Positions 55,979-64,000 of a stretch of 64,000 nucleotides of DNA are shown here, one piece after another. The notes beneath the pieces are model-generated. The model ran no database searches, was not told the origin of the DNA, and saw nothing but the letters and a program-made list of their open reading frames with translations. The stretch's first letter is position 1. Each line of letters starts with the position of its first letter. Location: contig NZ_JADGMV010000004.1 in the NCBI RefSeq assembly GCF_015234355.1, positions 124,001 to 188,000 of the forward strand, read 5' to 3'. The position numbers were made by a program, and so were the translations under genes. This stretch comes from Psychrobacter sp. NG25 (GTDB taxonomy: Bacteria; Pseudomonadota; Gammaproteobacteria; Pseudomonadales; Moraxellaceae).

Positions 55979-57460
55979 TTATACGTTAGCTGCTGAAGGT
56001 TTATCAACACTAGTTTCATGATCCGTTGGATCAGCCACATCTACAGGCTTACCTTCTGGCATCTTGAGTGTTCTATAAACGTTGTATGCCATCACAAACA
56101 TGCCCGACACATATAAGAAGCCACCAAAAGCACGACCAATATATGGGAAATGTGAGAACTCAACAGTATCAACGAAGCTATATACCAAAGTACCATCTGG
56201 ATTGGTAGCAAGCCACATCATGCCTTGGCCAATACCTGAAATCCACATAGACACGATATAGAAGATCGTTCCTGCAGTCGCTAACCAGAAATGCGTGGTG
56301 ATTAAGCTAATAGAGTACATTTTTGGTTTGTTAAAGATACGTGGTAACAATACGTATAGTGAACCAATGGTAATCATACCAACCCAGCCAAGCGCACCTG
56401 AGTGTACGTGTCCTACTGTCCAATCCGTGTTATGCGATAGCGCATTGACTGTCTTAATAGACATCATTGGGCCTTCAAACGTCGACATGGCGTAGAACGA
56501 CAATGCAACAATCATAAAGCGAATGATTGGATCGGTACGTAACTTATCCCAACTACCTGATAACGTTAGTACACCGTTAATCATACCACCCCAAGATGGT
56601 GCAAATAGGATGATTGAGAATACCATTGCTAATGACTGCGTCCAATCTGGAAGCGCTGAATAATGCAAATGGTGACCACCAGCCCACATATATGAAGCAA
56701 TCAATGCCCAAAAGTGAACGATAGACAAACGGTAAGAATAAATAGGACGACCAATCTGTACTGGAACGAAGTAGTACATCATCCCAAGGAATGCTGCCGT
56801 TAGATAAAAACCTACCGCATTATGTCCGTACCACCACTGCACCATCGCATCAGTTGCACCGCCAAATAATGAGTAAGATTTAAATGCGCTAACAGGAATC
56901 GCCATGCTGTTTACGATATGAAGTAGTGCAATCGTAATAATAAAAGCTGCAAAGAACCAGTTAGCTACATAAATATGTGAGGTTTTACGTTTGATGAGCG
57001 TACCGAAAAAGACAATGGCATAAGATATCCATACCAAAGCAATCAAAATATCGATTGGCCACTCAAGCTCAGCGTATTCCTTAGTCGAGGTCAAACCTAG
57101 AGGAAGGGTAATAACTGCTGATACGATAACCGCTTGCCAACCCCAAAAGGTAAACCAAGCTAAATAAGGCGCAAATAACCTTGTCTTACAGGTACGTTGC
57201 ACAATATAGTAAGACGTTGCGAACAGGGCAGAGCCACCGAACGCAAAAATGACCGCATTGGTATGAAGCGGTCTTAGGCGACTAAAAGTCAGCCATGGAA
57301 TGTCAAAGTTGAGTGCTGGCCATGCTAACTGTGAAGCAATGAACACACCAATACTCATGCCGACGATGCCCCAAACTACGGCCATTATCGCAAAAAATCT
57401 TACGATAGTAATTTCGTACTCACGGTCCACTGGGGCGACTGCTGTGTTTTGTAAACTCAT
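55979..57460 (-). CDS. ccoN: cbb3-type cytochrome c oxidase subunit I
   Basis: 493 residues with about twelve membrane helices; the catalytic subunit holding haem b, haem b3 and CuB. Haem/copper ligands lie in [48 protein letters not shown] and [16 protein letters not shown]. First gene of ccoNOQP. This oxidase serves respiration at low oxygen. Confidence 0.96.
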   Translation of the reverse strand: MSLQNTAVAPVDREYEITIVRFFAIMAVVWGIVGMSIGVFIASQLAWPALNFDIPWLTFSRLRPLHTNAVIFAFGGSALFATSYYIVQRTCKTRLFAPYLAWFTFWGWQAVIVSAVITLPLGLTSTKEYAELEWPIDILIALVWISYAIVFFGTLIKRKTSHIYVANWFFAAFIITIALLHIVNSMAIPVSAFKSYSLFGGATDAMVQWWYGHNAVGFYLTAAFLGMMYYFVPVQIGRPIYSYRLSIVHFWALIASYMWAGGHHLHYSALPDWTQSLAMVFSIILFAPSWGGMINGVLTLSGSWDKLRTDPIIRFMIVALSFYAMSTFEGPMMSIKTVNALSHNTDWTVGHVHSGALGWVGMITIGSLYVLLPRIFNKPKMYSISLITTHFWLATAGTIFYIVSMWISGIGQGMMWLATNPDGTLVYSFVDTVEFSHFPYIGRAFGGFLYVSGMFVMAYNVYRTLKMPEGKPVDVADPTDHETSVDKPSAANV

Positions 57461-58305
57461 TGGATGATTCCTTTACAGCCCGAATTATCAACAGAATTAA
57501 CTAACTCTCCGCACTATCTGCATCATAATAATTGATGGTCAAATAGTAGTTGCGGTACATGCTGTTTTTTGGATTGCTTATAGTTTCAACGTTATTAGCT
57601 ATCAATCTAAGCCATATATCAGATGGTGCTCATATATAGAGGCATTTAAAGTCACAGCGCTCATGGCCAATCGATAGTAGGATTATTAATAACTGTTAAG
57701 GTGAATAAGAAAATGCGCCGTTTTTGAGCATCAAACATCTAATGAGGCTAAGTATTTATCTTAATTATTACCAAAATTCTGTACCAATGAAGATAGATAC
57801 CAATATCCATAGGGCCATAAAAATGCACTGACCATAGACGTATGCTAGCGGCGGCTGACAAAAAAACATGTTTACGTAATGTTTAGTTAAAACTCCCGAC
57901 TCTGTTTAAGGGTATTGTAACGCAATCCTAATCAAATATCATCAGAACTATGCGGCAAAATACAAACTCTTTGGTAAAAACTCTAGCGAGCAACTTATTA
58001 TTGCTACGCTATCCACCTATTTTATACACAATTTTGGCATGATTCTAGAGGTGGTCTTTGGTTAGAAATAGATGGTAAGTGTTATACGTTACTGTCAGTA
58101 TGAAAATAATCTTGTAACAATGGCAGCATGAGTCATGTAAATAAGTTTTACTTATCATCAAGTCGACCTTTATAATGAGTCTAAATATGATGGGTAGTAG
58201 TGCTTTTATATCGTTGCTATCAGAAATTATTTTATAATTTGATGTTCAGTCAGGCGAGGGTGATTAAAACTTTAGCCTCACATAATACTAATTAAGGACA
58301 ATAAT
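57461..58305. other. Large divergent intergenic region ccoN / SCP2 gene (845 bp)
   Basis: AT-rich and free of credible reading frames. It should contain the ccoNOQP promoter, but I found no TTGAT-N4-ATCAA site on inspection. No tRNA or other RNA recognised. Confidence 0.5.
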
Positions 58306-58695
58306 ATGGCAGTTTTTTTGACAAATGAATGGTTTGAGCAAGTTGAGAAAATGGGTCAAGAAGCGGGTGAGCTCAATTTACCACCAGCACTTGCAAATAT
58401 GATCGTCAACTTAAAGGTTTCTGATACTGATCAAGATATTGAAGCCAACTTCACTAATGGCTTATTGCATCGCGGATTAAATGACGCGGCGACCACTACC
58501 TTGCTACTTGATCGTAGTATCTTGCAATCGATCATTACTGATTTTGATACCAACCAAATCATGGGTGCATTTATGAGCGGTAAAATTCGTGTTGAAGGCG
58601 ATATGTCACAATTGATGGCAGTACAGACTGCTCGCCCAAGTACTGAGCAAAAAGAACTGTACTCTCGTATCAAGTCTATGACGACTATGGCGTAG
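58306..58695 (+). CDS. SCP2 sterol-binding domain protein
   Basis: 129 residues forming a single SCP2-type lipid-binding domain (LKVSDTDQDIEANFTNG, TTLLLDRSILQSIITDFDTNQIMGAFMSGKIRVEGDMSQLM). Probably carries an acyl or sterol-like lipid; the bacterial role is unclear. AAGGACAAT precedes the ATG. Monocistronic, with a strong terminator. Confidence 0.88.
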   Translation: MAVFLTNEWFEQVEKMGQEAGELNLPPALANMIVNLKVSDTDQDIEANFTNGLLHRGLNDAATTTLLLDRSILQSIITDFDTNQIMGAFMSGKIRVEGDMSQLMAVQTARPSTEQKELYSRIKSMTTMA

Positions 58696-58737
58696 TTTTA
58701 TATTTGCATGGTTCTATGTGAATGATTCAGTTGATGT

Positions 58738-58772
58738 AAAAAAAGCCTCTAATTCATATTAGAGGCTTTTTT
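58738..58772. terminator. Terminator between convergent genes
   Basis: AAGCCTCTAAT / ATTAGAGGCTT hairpin flanked by A-run and T-run. Confidence 0.9.
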
Positions 58773-58807
58773 ATTGGTAAATTTAATAACAATGCGTTTT
58801 TATCTGA

Positions 58808-59782
58808 TTAACTCACTTTGGACTGTTGCGCTGCACTTTTTTGGTTTTGCTTATAGATAGCCGCCTGTAGCCAAACGTTAGCTTGTATATAATCATGCAC
58901 TTTAATGATGGCTGTCTCTGCGGTGTTGAGCGCACCAACACGTATCACAAATGGGTCTGCGTCTTGTTCGCGTAGTATGACGACATCAAACAAAATAATA
59001 GATTTGCCATTAAAGACAGTCTCTTGTTTACCCAACACTTGACCTTGACACCATGCTTCGTCTTCTTGTCCTAGTGTATCGCCAAAGAGATATGCACACA
59101 TATGACCTAAGTTGATTTCGACAGGCGCCATTTGTTCTTTGGTCTCAGGTTTCCACTCTTTGATTTGCTCTTGCAAATCGTCTGGTATCTTTCCATCATT
59201 GGCGGCAACAATGTCGTTAAAAGCACGATGATAGCGAATCGATTCTTGATCTTCGACCATAATCACTTCGTTTTGTTCGCTGTGTTTGATCTCGTGCGCC
59301 CAAGCGCTAAGGTTCACAAAGTAAGACGTATCTCGCTGATATAAATGACGATTGGTCGTATAAAGCTGATCAAAAGCATAAATGATACTGCCATCAGCCG
59401 TATGTAAGCGTAGTACGGCATCATGAGATTTGTCATTAGCGATGATACGCTCAATTTTACAATTCAAACCATATGGGCTATCGACACAAGGATAGGCATT
59501 GATAAAGCACTCAGGCTTACCATTTTTCATCGCCAATACTTGGTTGATGTGACAGGGCTGATTTTCAGATAGTAATAGACAGCTGTCTTGCGAGCTGACA
59601 TTGCTATTAAGACCTTTAGGCATCGCTGCTTGTTCGATCATTTTCTGTAGCCACTCTGGTACATCATGGCTCATATCGTCAGTCAAAATTCGCCAATGAT
59701 CAGCGTGACCTGCAGATTGCTCTTCAGTTAAGGTTACCTTAGTAGGAGACTGGATGTTTTTATATTGGTAATTAATGGTCAT
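58808..59782 (-). CDS. Conserved-looking hypothetical protein
   Basis: 324 residues from ATG 59782; a frame start at 59845 would add 21 residues, and neither start has a strong ribosome binding site. Soluble, without signal peptide or membrane span. Scattered cysteines (QDSCLLL, QPCHINQ, PECFINAYPCVDS, LNCKIER) and a mixed alpha/beta composition. No domain recognised. The length and even composition suggest a true gene. It ends at the terminator shared with the SCP2 gene. Confidence 0.65.
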   Translation of the reverse strand: MTINYQYKNIQSPTKVTLTEEQSAGHADHWRILTDDMSHDVPEWLQKMIEQAAMPKGLNSNVSSQDSCLLLSENQPCHINQVLAMKNGKPECFINAYPCVDSPYGLNCKIERIIANDKSHDAVLRLHTADGSIIYAFDQLYTTNRHLYQRDTSYFVNLSAWAHEIKHSEQNEVIMVEDQESIRYHRAFNDIVAANDGKIPDDLQEQIKEWKPETKEQMAPVEINLGHMCAYLFGDTLGQEDEAWCQGQVLGKQETVFNGKSIILFDVVILREQDADPFVIRVGALNTAETAIIKVHDYIQANVWLQAAIYKQNQKSAAQQSKVS

Positions 59783-60288
59783 GAGAGTACTCAAAATTAA
59801 GTCAGCGTGAAGTCTGTCGCTATAGCTGCGGTTGCTGGTCATCATAACCTACTATGCTAAATATGGGTCTATGATGGTTAGCAATGTTGTTATCAGCAAA
59901 AGGTCAACAAACTACAATGAATGGGTAATGACAATTGTCCTTAGCATACAATATATAGGTATTGACGCAAGTAATAGCAAGTCCCGCATAAAAAATAGTA
60001 ACAAAACCCTATTTCTTAGCAAAAAACATACTCAGTTTTTGCTAATGATTGGCACATATCAGCCGATTTGTGTCAAACTAGCTCCCTTTTGACGGCTGTC
60101 TTAAGCCCGTCTGAAACCCAGTTTGTGTGCTTGTTTTATAGCATATAGCCAATCCTCTATAAATTGGATATGGTGTCAGTCGCACTTAGTTTACTACTTG
60201 TAGTACTTTCACTTGCTTTCCTTGTATCCAAATTATATTGAACCGACTATATATAAAGTCGCACGTAGATAAGATAAAGAGTTTGAAT
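59783..60288. other. Divergent intergenic region (506 bp)
   Basis: Lies between the hypothetical gene and lolC/E. The right part is MITE-like copy C (60144-60251); the left 360 bp show nothing recognisable. Confidence 0.5.
60144..60251 (-). repeat. MITE-like intergenic repeat, copy C (subfamily 2)
   Basis: 108 bp, TATAGCCAATCCTCTATAAA to ATATTGAACCGACTATA. The two ends match as inverted repeats at 20 of 27 positions. The outer ends resemble subfamily 1 (copies A and B), but the interior differs. Confidence 0.8.
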
Positions 60289-61524
60289 ATGTTTCGTCCT
60301 TTAGCGTTATTTATCGGCTTACGATATACCCGAGCAGAGCGTAGTAATGGTTTTATCTCCTTTATATCGCTGATCTCGATGATTGGTTTGACTCTTGGGG
60401 TTGCCGTATTGATTACGGTGCTGTCGGTCATGAATGGTTTTGATCGGGAGCTAAAAACCCGTATTCTGGGTATGGTCCCGCAAGCAACGGTCGTCTCATC
60501 TGAGATTATCAGTGACTGGGAACAATTGGCAGACAAGATCAAAGAAGACCCAGAAGTGGCAGCGGTAGCGCCGTTTATCCAACTGCAAGGGATGTTGACC
60601 TCAAATGGTCAGGTTGCAGGAATTATGGTCACAGGCATTGAACCTGAGTATGAGAAAAAGGTCTCTATCATCAACGATCACATGGTTGAGGGTAGTATTG
60701 ATACCTTGCAAAACGGTGACTTCAGTATTGTGCTGGGTGAAGAGATGGTGCAATCATTAGGGTTGCAACTCGGTGATAAAGTCACGTTAGTATTGCCAGA
60801 GGCATCACCGTCAGCAGCCGGTGTCATACCGCGATTTAAGCGTTTTACCTTGACGGGTATCTTCACTATCAGTCCAGAAGTCGATAGTCTGATGGCCTTT
60901 ATTCCTATGGGTGATGCTGCAAAACTGTTACGTTTGCCAGAGGGTGCGCAGGGTGTGCGTATGAAGCTTAATGATATCTTTACTGCGCCAATTGCCTCAG
61001 AAAAGGCAGCTGCGATTGCCCCTGATAGATTGTATCCGAATAATTGGACACAGACTCATGGCAATCTGTTTGGTGCAATTCAGATGGAAAAAGCGATGGT
61101 AGGCTTACTGCTCTTTTTGATTATCTTGGTTGCAGCCTTTAATATTGTCTCTAGTCTCGTCATGCTTGTCACGGATAAGAAAGCGGACATTGCAATCTTA
61201 AAAACCTTTGGTGCATCACCTCGATTGATTACCCAAGTGTTTATGGTTCAAGGTGTGGTCATCGGTGTCATCGGTACTGTTGCTGGCACGATATTGGGTG
61301 TGATATTTGCTCTCACAGTCAGCGATATTTTGGGTTTCATCAATCAAGTCTTTAACCTGAACCTATTTGATGCGTATTTTGTGAACTATTTGCCGTCAGA
61401 GTTGCGTGTGCTAGATGTGGTGTTGATTACTGGTGCATCGTTTGTATTGAGCTTTTTGGCAACGATCTACCCAGCACGTCGCGCTGCTAAAATTCAGCCA
61501 GCACAAACACTACGCTATGAGTAA
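60289..61524 (+). CDS. Lipoprotein-releasing ABC transporter permease (LolC/LolE family)
   Basis: 411 residues: an inner-membrane permease that extracts outer-membrane lipoproteins for LolA. Four membrane helices: one near 22-46 (FISLISMIGLTLGVAVLITVLSVMNGFDRELKTRI, the family signature) and three in the C-terminal third, with a large periplasmic domain between. ATG 60289 is used; the upstream frame to 60238 overlaps the MITE-like repeat. It is followed 47 bp later by lolD, and only one permease gene is seen, consistent with a homodimeric LolF-like arrangement or a second permease elsewhere. Confidence 0.9.
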   Translation: MFRPLALFIGLRYTRAERSNGFISFISLISMIGLTLGVAVLITVLSVMNGFDRELKTRILGMVPQATVVSSEIISDWEQLADKIKEDPEVAAVAPFIQLQGMLTSNGQVAGIMVTGIEPEYEKKVSIINDHMVEGSIDTLQNGDFSIVLGEEMVQSLGLQLGDKVTLVLPEASPSAAGVIPRFKRFTLTGIFTISPEVDSLMAFIPMGDAAKLLRLPEGAQGVRMKLNDIFTAPIASEKAAAIAPDRLYPNNWTQTHGNLFGAIQMEKAMVGLLLFLIILVAAFNIVSSLVMLVTDKKADIAILKTFGASPRLITQVFMVQGVVIGVIGTVAGTILGVIFALTVSDILGFINQVFNLNLFDAYFVNYLPSELRVLDVVLITGASFVLSFLATIYPARRAAKIQPAQTLRYE

Positions 61525-61571
61525 ATGATTTTATAAAGCATCAACTATATAAATAGAATAAAGGAAATACC

Positions 61572-62252
61572 ATGTCTGCCATTTTAGAGGCGAAAAATAT
61601 CAACAAGATATATGATGAAGGGGCAGTTAGTACGCAAGTATTGACTGGCTTGGATTTGACGGTTAAGGCTGGCGAGCGTATTGCTATCGTTGGTACCAGT
61701 GGCTCAGGTAAGAGTACATTGCTACATTTGCTAGGCGGTCTTGATACACCTACTACGGGTGAAGTGTGGCTACATGGTCAATTATTAAACAGTATGAATG
61801 AAACCGAACGTGGTGCGATGCGTAATAAGCATTTAGGGTTTATTTATCAGTTTCATCATCTGTTGGCTGAGTTTACGGCTATTGAAAACGTCGCTATGCC
61901 ATTATTAATGCGACCGAAAGTATCGACGACTGAAGCGCGTCAACAGGCGATTGATATTCTAGAAAGTGTCGGTCTAGAGCATCGTCTGATGCATAGACCA
62001 GGCGAGTTATCAGGCGGTGAGCGTCAGCGTGTGGCGATTGCCCGTGCGCTTGTGACCAAGCCATCGCTTATCTTGGCAGATGAGCCAACCGGTAACTTGG
62101 ATTATGATAATGCCCAAAGCGTTTTTGGACTGTTGACCGAATTACAAAACACGATGCAGACGGCACTACTGATGGTGACACATGATCGCAATCTGGCGGC
62201 ATTGGCAGATCGTCAGTTATTACTGCGTAATGGTCATTGGGAACAGTATTAA
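61572..62252 (+). CDS. lolD: Lipoprotein-releasing ABC transporter ATP-binding protein LolD
   Basis: 226 residues: the ATPase of the Lol transporter. Walker [11 protein letters not shown]-loop [13 protein letters not shown], signature [15 protein letters not shown], Walker [13 protein letters not shown] and switch His in VTHD. AAAGGAAA precedes the ATG. Operon with the permease upstream. Confidence 0.94.
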   Translation: MSAILEAKNINKIYDEGAVSTQVLTGLDLTVKAGERIAIVGTSGSGKSTLLHLLGGLDTPTTGEVWLHGQLLNSMNETERGAMRNKHLGFIYQFHHLLAEFTAIENVAMPLLMRPKVSTTEARQQAIDILESVGLEHRLMHRPGELSGGERQRVAIARALVTKPSLILADEPTGNLDYDNAQSVFGLLTELQNTMQTALLMVTHDRNLAALADRQLLLRNGHWEQY

Positions 62253-62281
62253 GCCCCTTATGTCTAACAAGGATAAACATA

Positions 62282-62587
62282 ATGAATGAAAATGAAGATC
62301 CAATCGAAGCTTTTGGCAGCGCCGAAGAAGGCAATGCGCCGCTACATTCTTATATGGATACGGCATTGTTCGATACGATTGATAGACAGGAGCAGATAGA
62401 TCTGCTGACACCTGTCTTTGATGCCATTACTTTGGCTGGTGTCGACTACGATCTCAAAGCTCAAGATAGTGCAACAGGCAAACGCTATACGTTATTTAAA
62501 GGTGAGAAGGTGATTGAGGTCTTTGTGATGGATAGCAATCTCACCAATAATATTACGGAAGCTATAGAAAATAGCAAAGACGTGTAG
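62282..62587 (+). CDS. Small acidic hypothetical protein
   Basis: 101 residues from ATG 62282 (AAGGATAA upstream); the frame from 62237 overlaps lolD and is less likely. Acidic and soluble, with no signal peptide. The middle (PVFDAITLAGVDYDLKAQD, KRYTLFKGEKVIEVFVMD) looks like a small alpha/beta fold. Lies 29 bp after lolD and is probably co-transcribed. Not recognised. Confidence 0.65.
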   Translation: MNENEDPIEAFGSAEEGNAPLHSYMDTALFDTIDRQEQIDLLTPVFDAITLAGVDYDLKAQDSATGKRYTLFKGEKVIEVFVMDSNLTNNITEAIENSKDV

Positions 62588-62652
62588 TGTAGATAGCCTA
62601 GCGTACAGTTGATGTTGTTAGTAATCTATAATCTAATGGCATCTAGCCTAGT

Positions 62653-63228
62653 TTAGGATTCAGGCGGTTTGTCAGAAGGTATATCCTGACGGTTTTGCCA
62701 GCTGACGACCGTTTTATAGCGCCAAATGGCTTTAAATGCCAGTCCGCAAATAAGGCTAGTCAACACCGCCAAAATCGTAAGCCCGATACAAAATGCCGCA
62801 ATCGATACAGTGCCGCGATAGGTAATAAATGGATTGGCACCATCTGACAACGCCCACAAACTAAAATCAGCAATCATTCTTCCAATAAGTCGAAGGCTTA
62901 GCACTGGCGCGTCGATAATTTTAGCGCCGATGTAGTAACCGGCATAAAAGATAGGCAAGCTAGTAAGCGGATTGGTAATCCAAGTCAAACCGAGCGCCAT
63001 CGGAACATTGGCACGGAAGATTAATGAGCCGACCAACGCTATCAGCATCTGTCCCGGCAATGGAAAAAATGCGCTAAGCACGCCAATGTAGACCGCTTTA
63101 TTTAGGCTGTGACGATTGAAGTGCCATAATCGTGGATCAGCTAAATGCGGTGCAAACAGTTTTAAGGTGCGACTTTCTAGAATTTTCTCTGGTGTAGGAA
63201 GCAGGCTTTTTAGACGTTTTTGGGGCAC
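62653..63228 (-). CDS. DUF2062 membrane protein
   Basis: 191 residues starting at GTG 63228 with AAAGG 8 nt upstream. About three membrane segments. Family block WHFNRHSLNKAVYIGVLSAFFPLPGQMLIALVGSLIFRANVPMALGLTWITNPLT. Function unknown. Frequently found next to comEC in related bacteria, as here, where it is divergent from it. Confidence 0.87.
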   Translation of the reverse strand: MPQKRLKSLLPTPEKILESRTLKLFAPHLADPRLWHFNRHSLNKAVYIGVLSAFFPLPGQMLIALVGSLIFRANVPMALGLTWITNPLTSLPIFYAGYYIGAKIIDAPVLSLRLIGRMIADFSLWALSDGANPFITYRGTVSIAAFCIGLTILAVLTSLICGLAFKAIWRYKTVVSWQNRQDIPSDKPPES

Positions 63229-63553
63229 AAGATTGCCTTTAATCGTTAACTACAGCCCGATCAATTATCTTGATGGACTGTTATAAGGTAATATTATTAA
63301 TAAAAAATAAGGATTAGATTATATAGTATGATAATGTCAGAGTATCGTTATCGTACTATGTATGAGCAGTATAGGGTAATATAAATATAAATGCCATTGT
63401 ATGACGTATTAGCTACCGCTCGTTTGGGCTCAATTCTATGCCGATACTTCTCTGTGGTGGCAGGTGATTTATGGTGGTAGGTTGCTGCCCATCGTAACCA
63501 ATGACTATATTTAGCCATATCATAATATTTATATCATCAAGCAAGGAGTGCTG
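63229..63553. other. Divergent intergenic region DUF2062 gene / comEC (325 bp)
   Basis: AT-rich next to the DUF2062 gene and less so toward comEC. Presumed promoters for both; no other feature seen. Confidence 0.45.
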
Positions 63554-64000
63554 GTGTATTGGTTGATTTGTAGTTTGATTATTAGCGCTATGATGGGCGT
63601 GTTGGCAGTTTCAGATAATATGCCGACGAGTCCATTATTAATGGATATTGCTAATGTCTCTATTGCAACTTTATCACTAATGGCGCTTGCTATCGTTTTG
63701 ATTATCCTTGTTCAATTCAATATACCTTCCGTCAATATCAGCCGTTCCTCGCAAAAATCTTCTAGTTACTCTCCACATTATCCTAAAATATTCTTTCGTA
63801 TCGCCAATCATTTGGTAGTCGCTATACTGGCGATTGGATTGGTCATCGGCAGTGCGATGCAAGCTTTGCTAAGCCACCAACAAGCAGAAATGACAGCAGT
63901 CACTGAGCCTATGCGTGTGCAAGCGTTGGTAACCGTTGAGGGGATAAGTGATAGCGTCTATGATGTAAATACAGAGAGTGGCTATCGACAAGTGGCGGTT
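63554..64000 (+). CDS. comEC: ComEC/Rec2-type DNA uptake channel, N-terminal part (runs off window)
   Basis: 149 codons are visible and the frame is open at the window end. GTG 63554 is used, 5 nt after AAGGAG. The N-terminus has two hydrophobic stretches (ISAMMGVLAV, then VSIATLSLMALAIVLIILVQF) and a third near HLVVAILAIGLVIGSAM. The segment VQALVTVEGISDSVYDVN, then GYRQVAV, is the start of the DUF4131 domain that precedes the Competence domain in ComEC. ComEC passes single-stranded DNA across the inner membrane in natural transformation. The assignment rests on this N-terminal pattern and is strong but not complete. Confidence 0.75.
   Translation, partial: MYWLICSLIISAMMGVLAVSDNMPTSPLLMDIANVSIATLSLMALAIVLIILVQFNIPSVNISRSSQKSSSYSPHYPKIFFRIANHLVVAILAIGLVIGSAMQALLSHQQAEMTAVTEPMRVQALVTVEGISDSVYDVNTESGYRQVAV

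Noticed and set aside
57520-57560. Possible FNR/ANR box near ATTGATGGTCAAATAG upstream of ccoN
   Set aside because: The left half TTGAT is present but the right half at N4 spacing is AAATA, not ATCAA; the match is too poor.
59832-60092. 86-residue plus-strand frame before lolC/E
   Set aside because: No ribosome binding site, Ser/Asn/Lys-rich random composition, overlaps the start of the opposite gene.

Overview
The window reads as chromosomal DNA from a gamma-proteobacterium of the family Moraxellaceae, most like Psychrobacter. This is an inference from gene content and order (ssrA beside an acyl-CoA synthetase, a CreBC pair, cbb3 oxidase with CcoG/FixH, a large Ter cluster), moderate AT-richness and overall protein style; no rRNA is present to prove it. 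No tRNA, rRNA, CRISPR array, prophage or intact insertion sequence was found. The only RNA gene is tmRNA.

Layout. 1-20 kb is mostly housekeeping: alaS (cut by the left edge), a DUF389 membrane protein with a very long acidic front end, an L,D-transpeptidase, prmB, aroC, a CreC/CreB-like two-component pair, a GlpQ-like phosphodiesterase, an esterase, tmRNA, an acyl-CoA synthetase, a small Cys-rich secreted protein, an enoyl-CoA hydratase and an alpha/beta hydrolase. 20.4-38.9 kb is a tellurium-resistance-type (Ter) island. 39-50 kb holds rlmKL, an orphan LuxR-type regulator with an altered receiver, three secreted proteins of unknown function, an MscS channel, a flavoprotein disulfide reductase, bcp and queC. 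50-58 kb holds ttcA and the cbb3 terminal oxidase genes (fixH, ccoG, ccoP, ccoQ, ccoO, ccoN). 58-64 kb holds an SCP2 protein, lolC/E, lolD, a DUF2062 protein and the start of comEC.

The Ter island is the most interesting part. A six-gene minus-strand operon (27626 down to 20368) encodes a TerD-trypsin fusion, a NYN nuclease-LOTUS-TerD fusion, two different phosphoribosyltransferase-type proteins, a HAD phosphatase and a CitE/HpcH-type aldolase. Beyond it lie a V4R-like plus MHYT sensor pair, an ATP-grasp ligase, TerA, a TerZ-like TerD paralogue, a TIGR00266/AIM24 protein, a TerE-like protein, a glutaminase, a DUF475/TerC membrane protein and TerD. The enzymes match the set known from comparative genomics to accompany Ter proteins and proposed to make a nucleoside-like metabolite. 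The two effector-like enzymes, a putative RNase and a serine protease, each joined to its own TerD-type domain, suggest that the TerD assembly recruits hydrolases.

A second theme is a dispersed intergenic element of about 107-111 bp with imperfect terminal inverted repeats starting TATAG. Six full-size or near full-size copies and one 38-bp internally deleted copy can be recognised at about 2.7, 18.1, 19.1, 20.2, 21.5, 30.0 and 60.2 kb, in two sequence subfamilies. It looks like a MITE. One copy spans a stop codon and another lies inside the Ter operon. Other points of note are a perfect 16-bp-arm palindrome followed by T7 inside the mscS coding sequence, a receiver domain with Asn at the phosphorylation site, and two almost identical terminators 2.4 kb apart.
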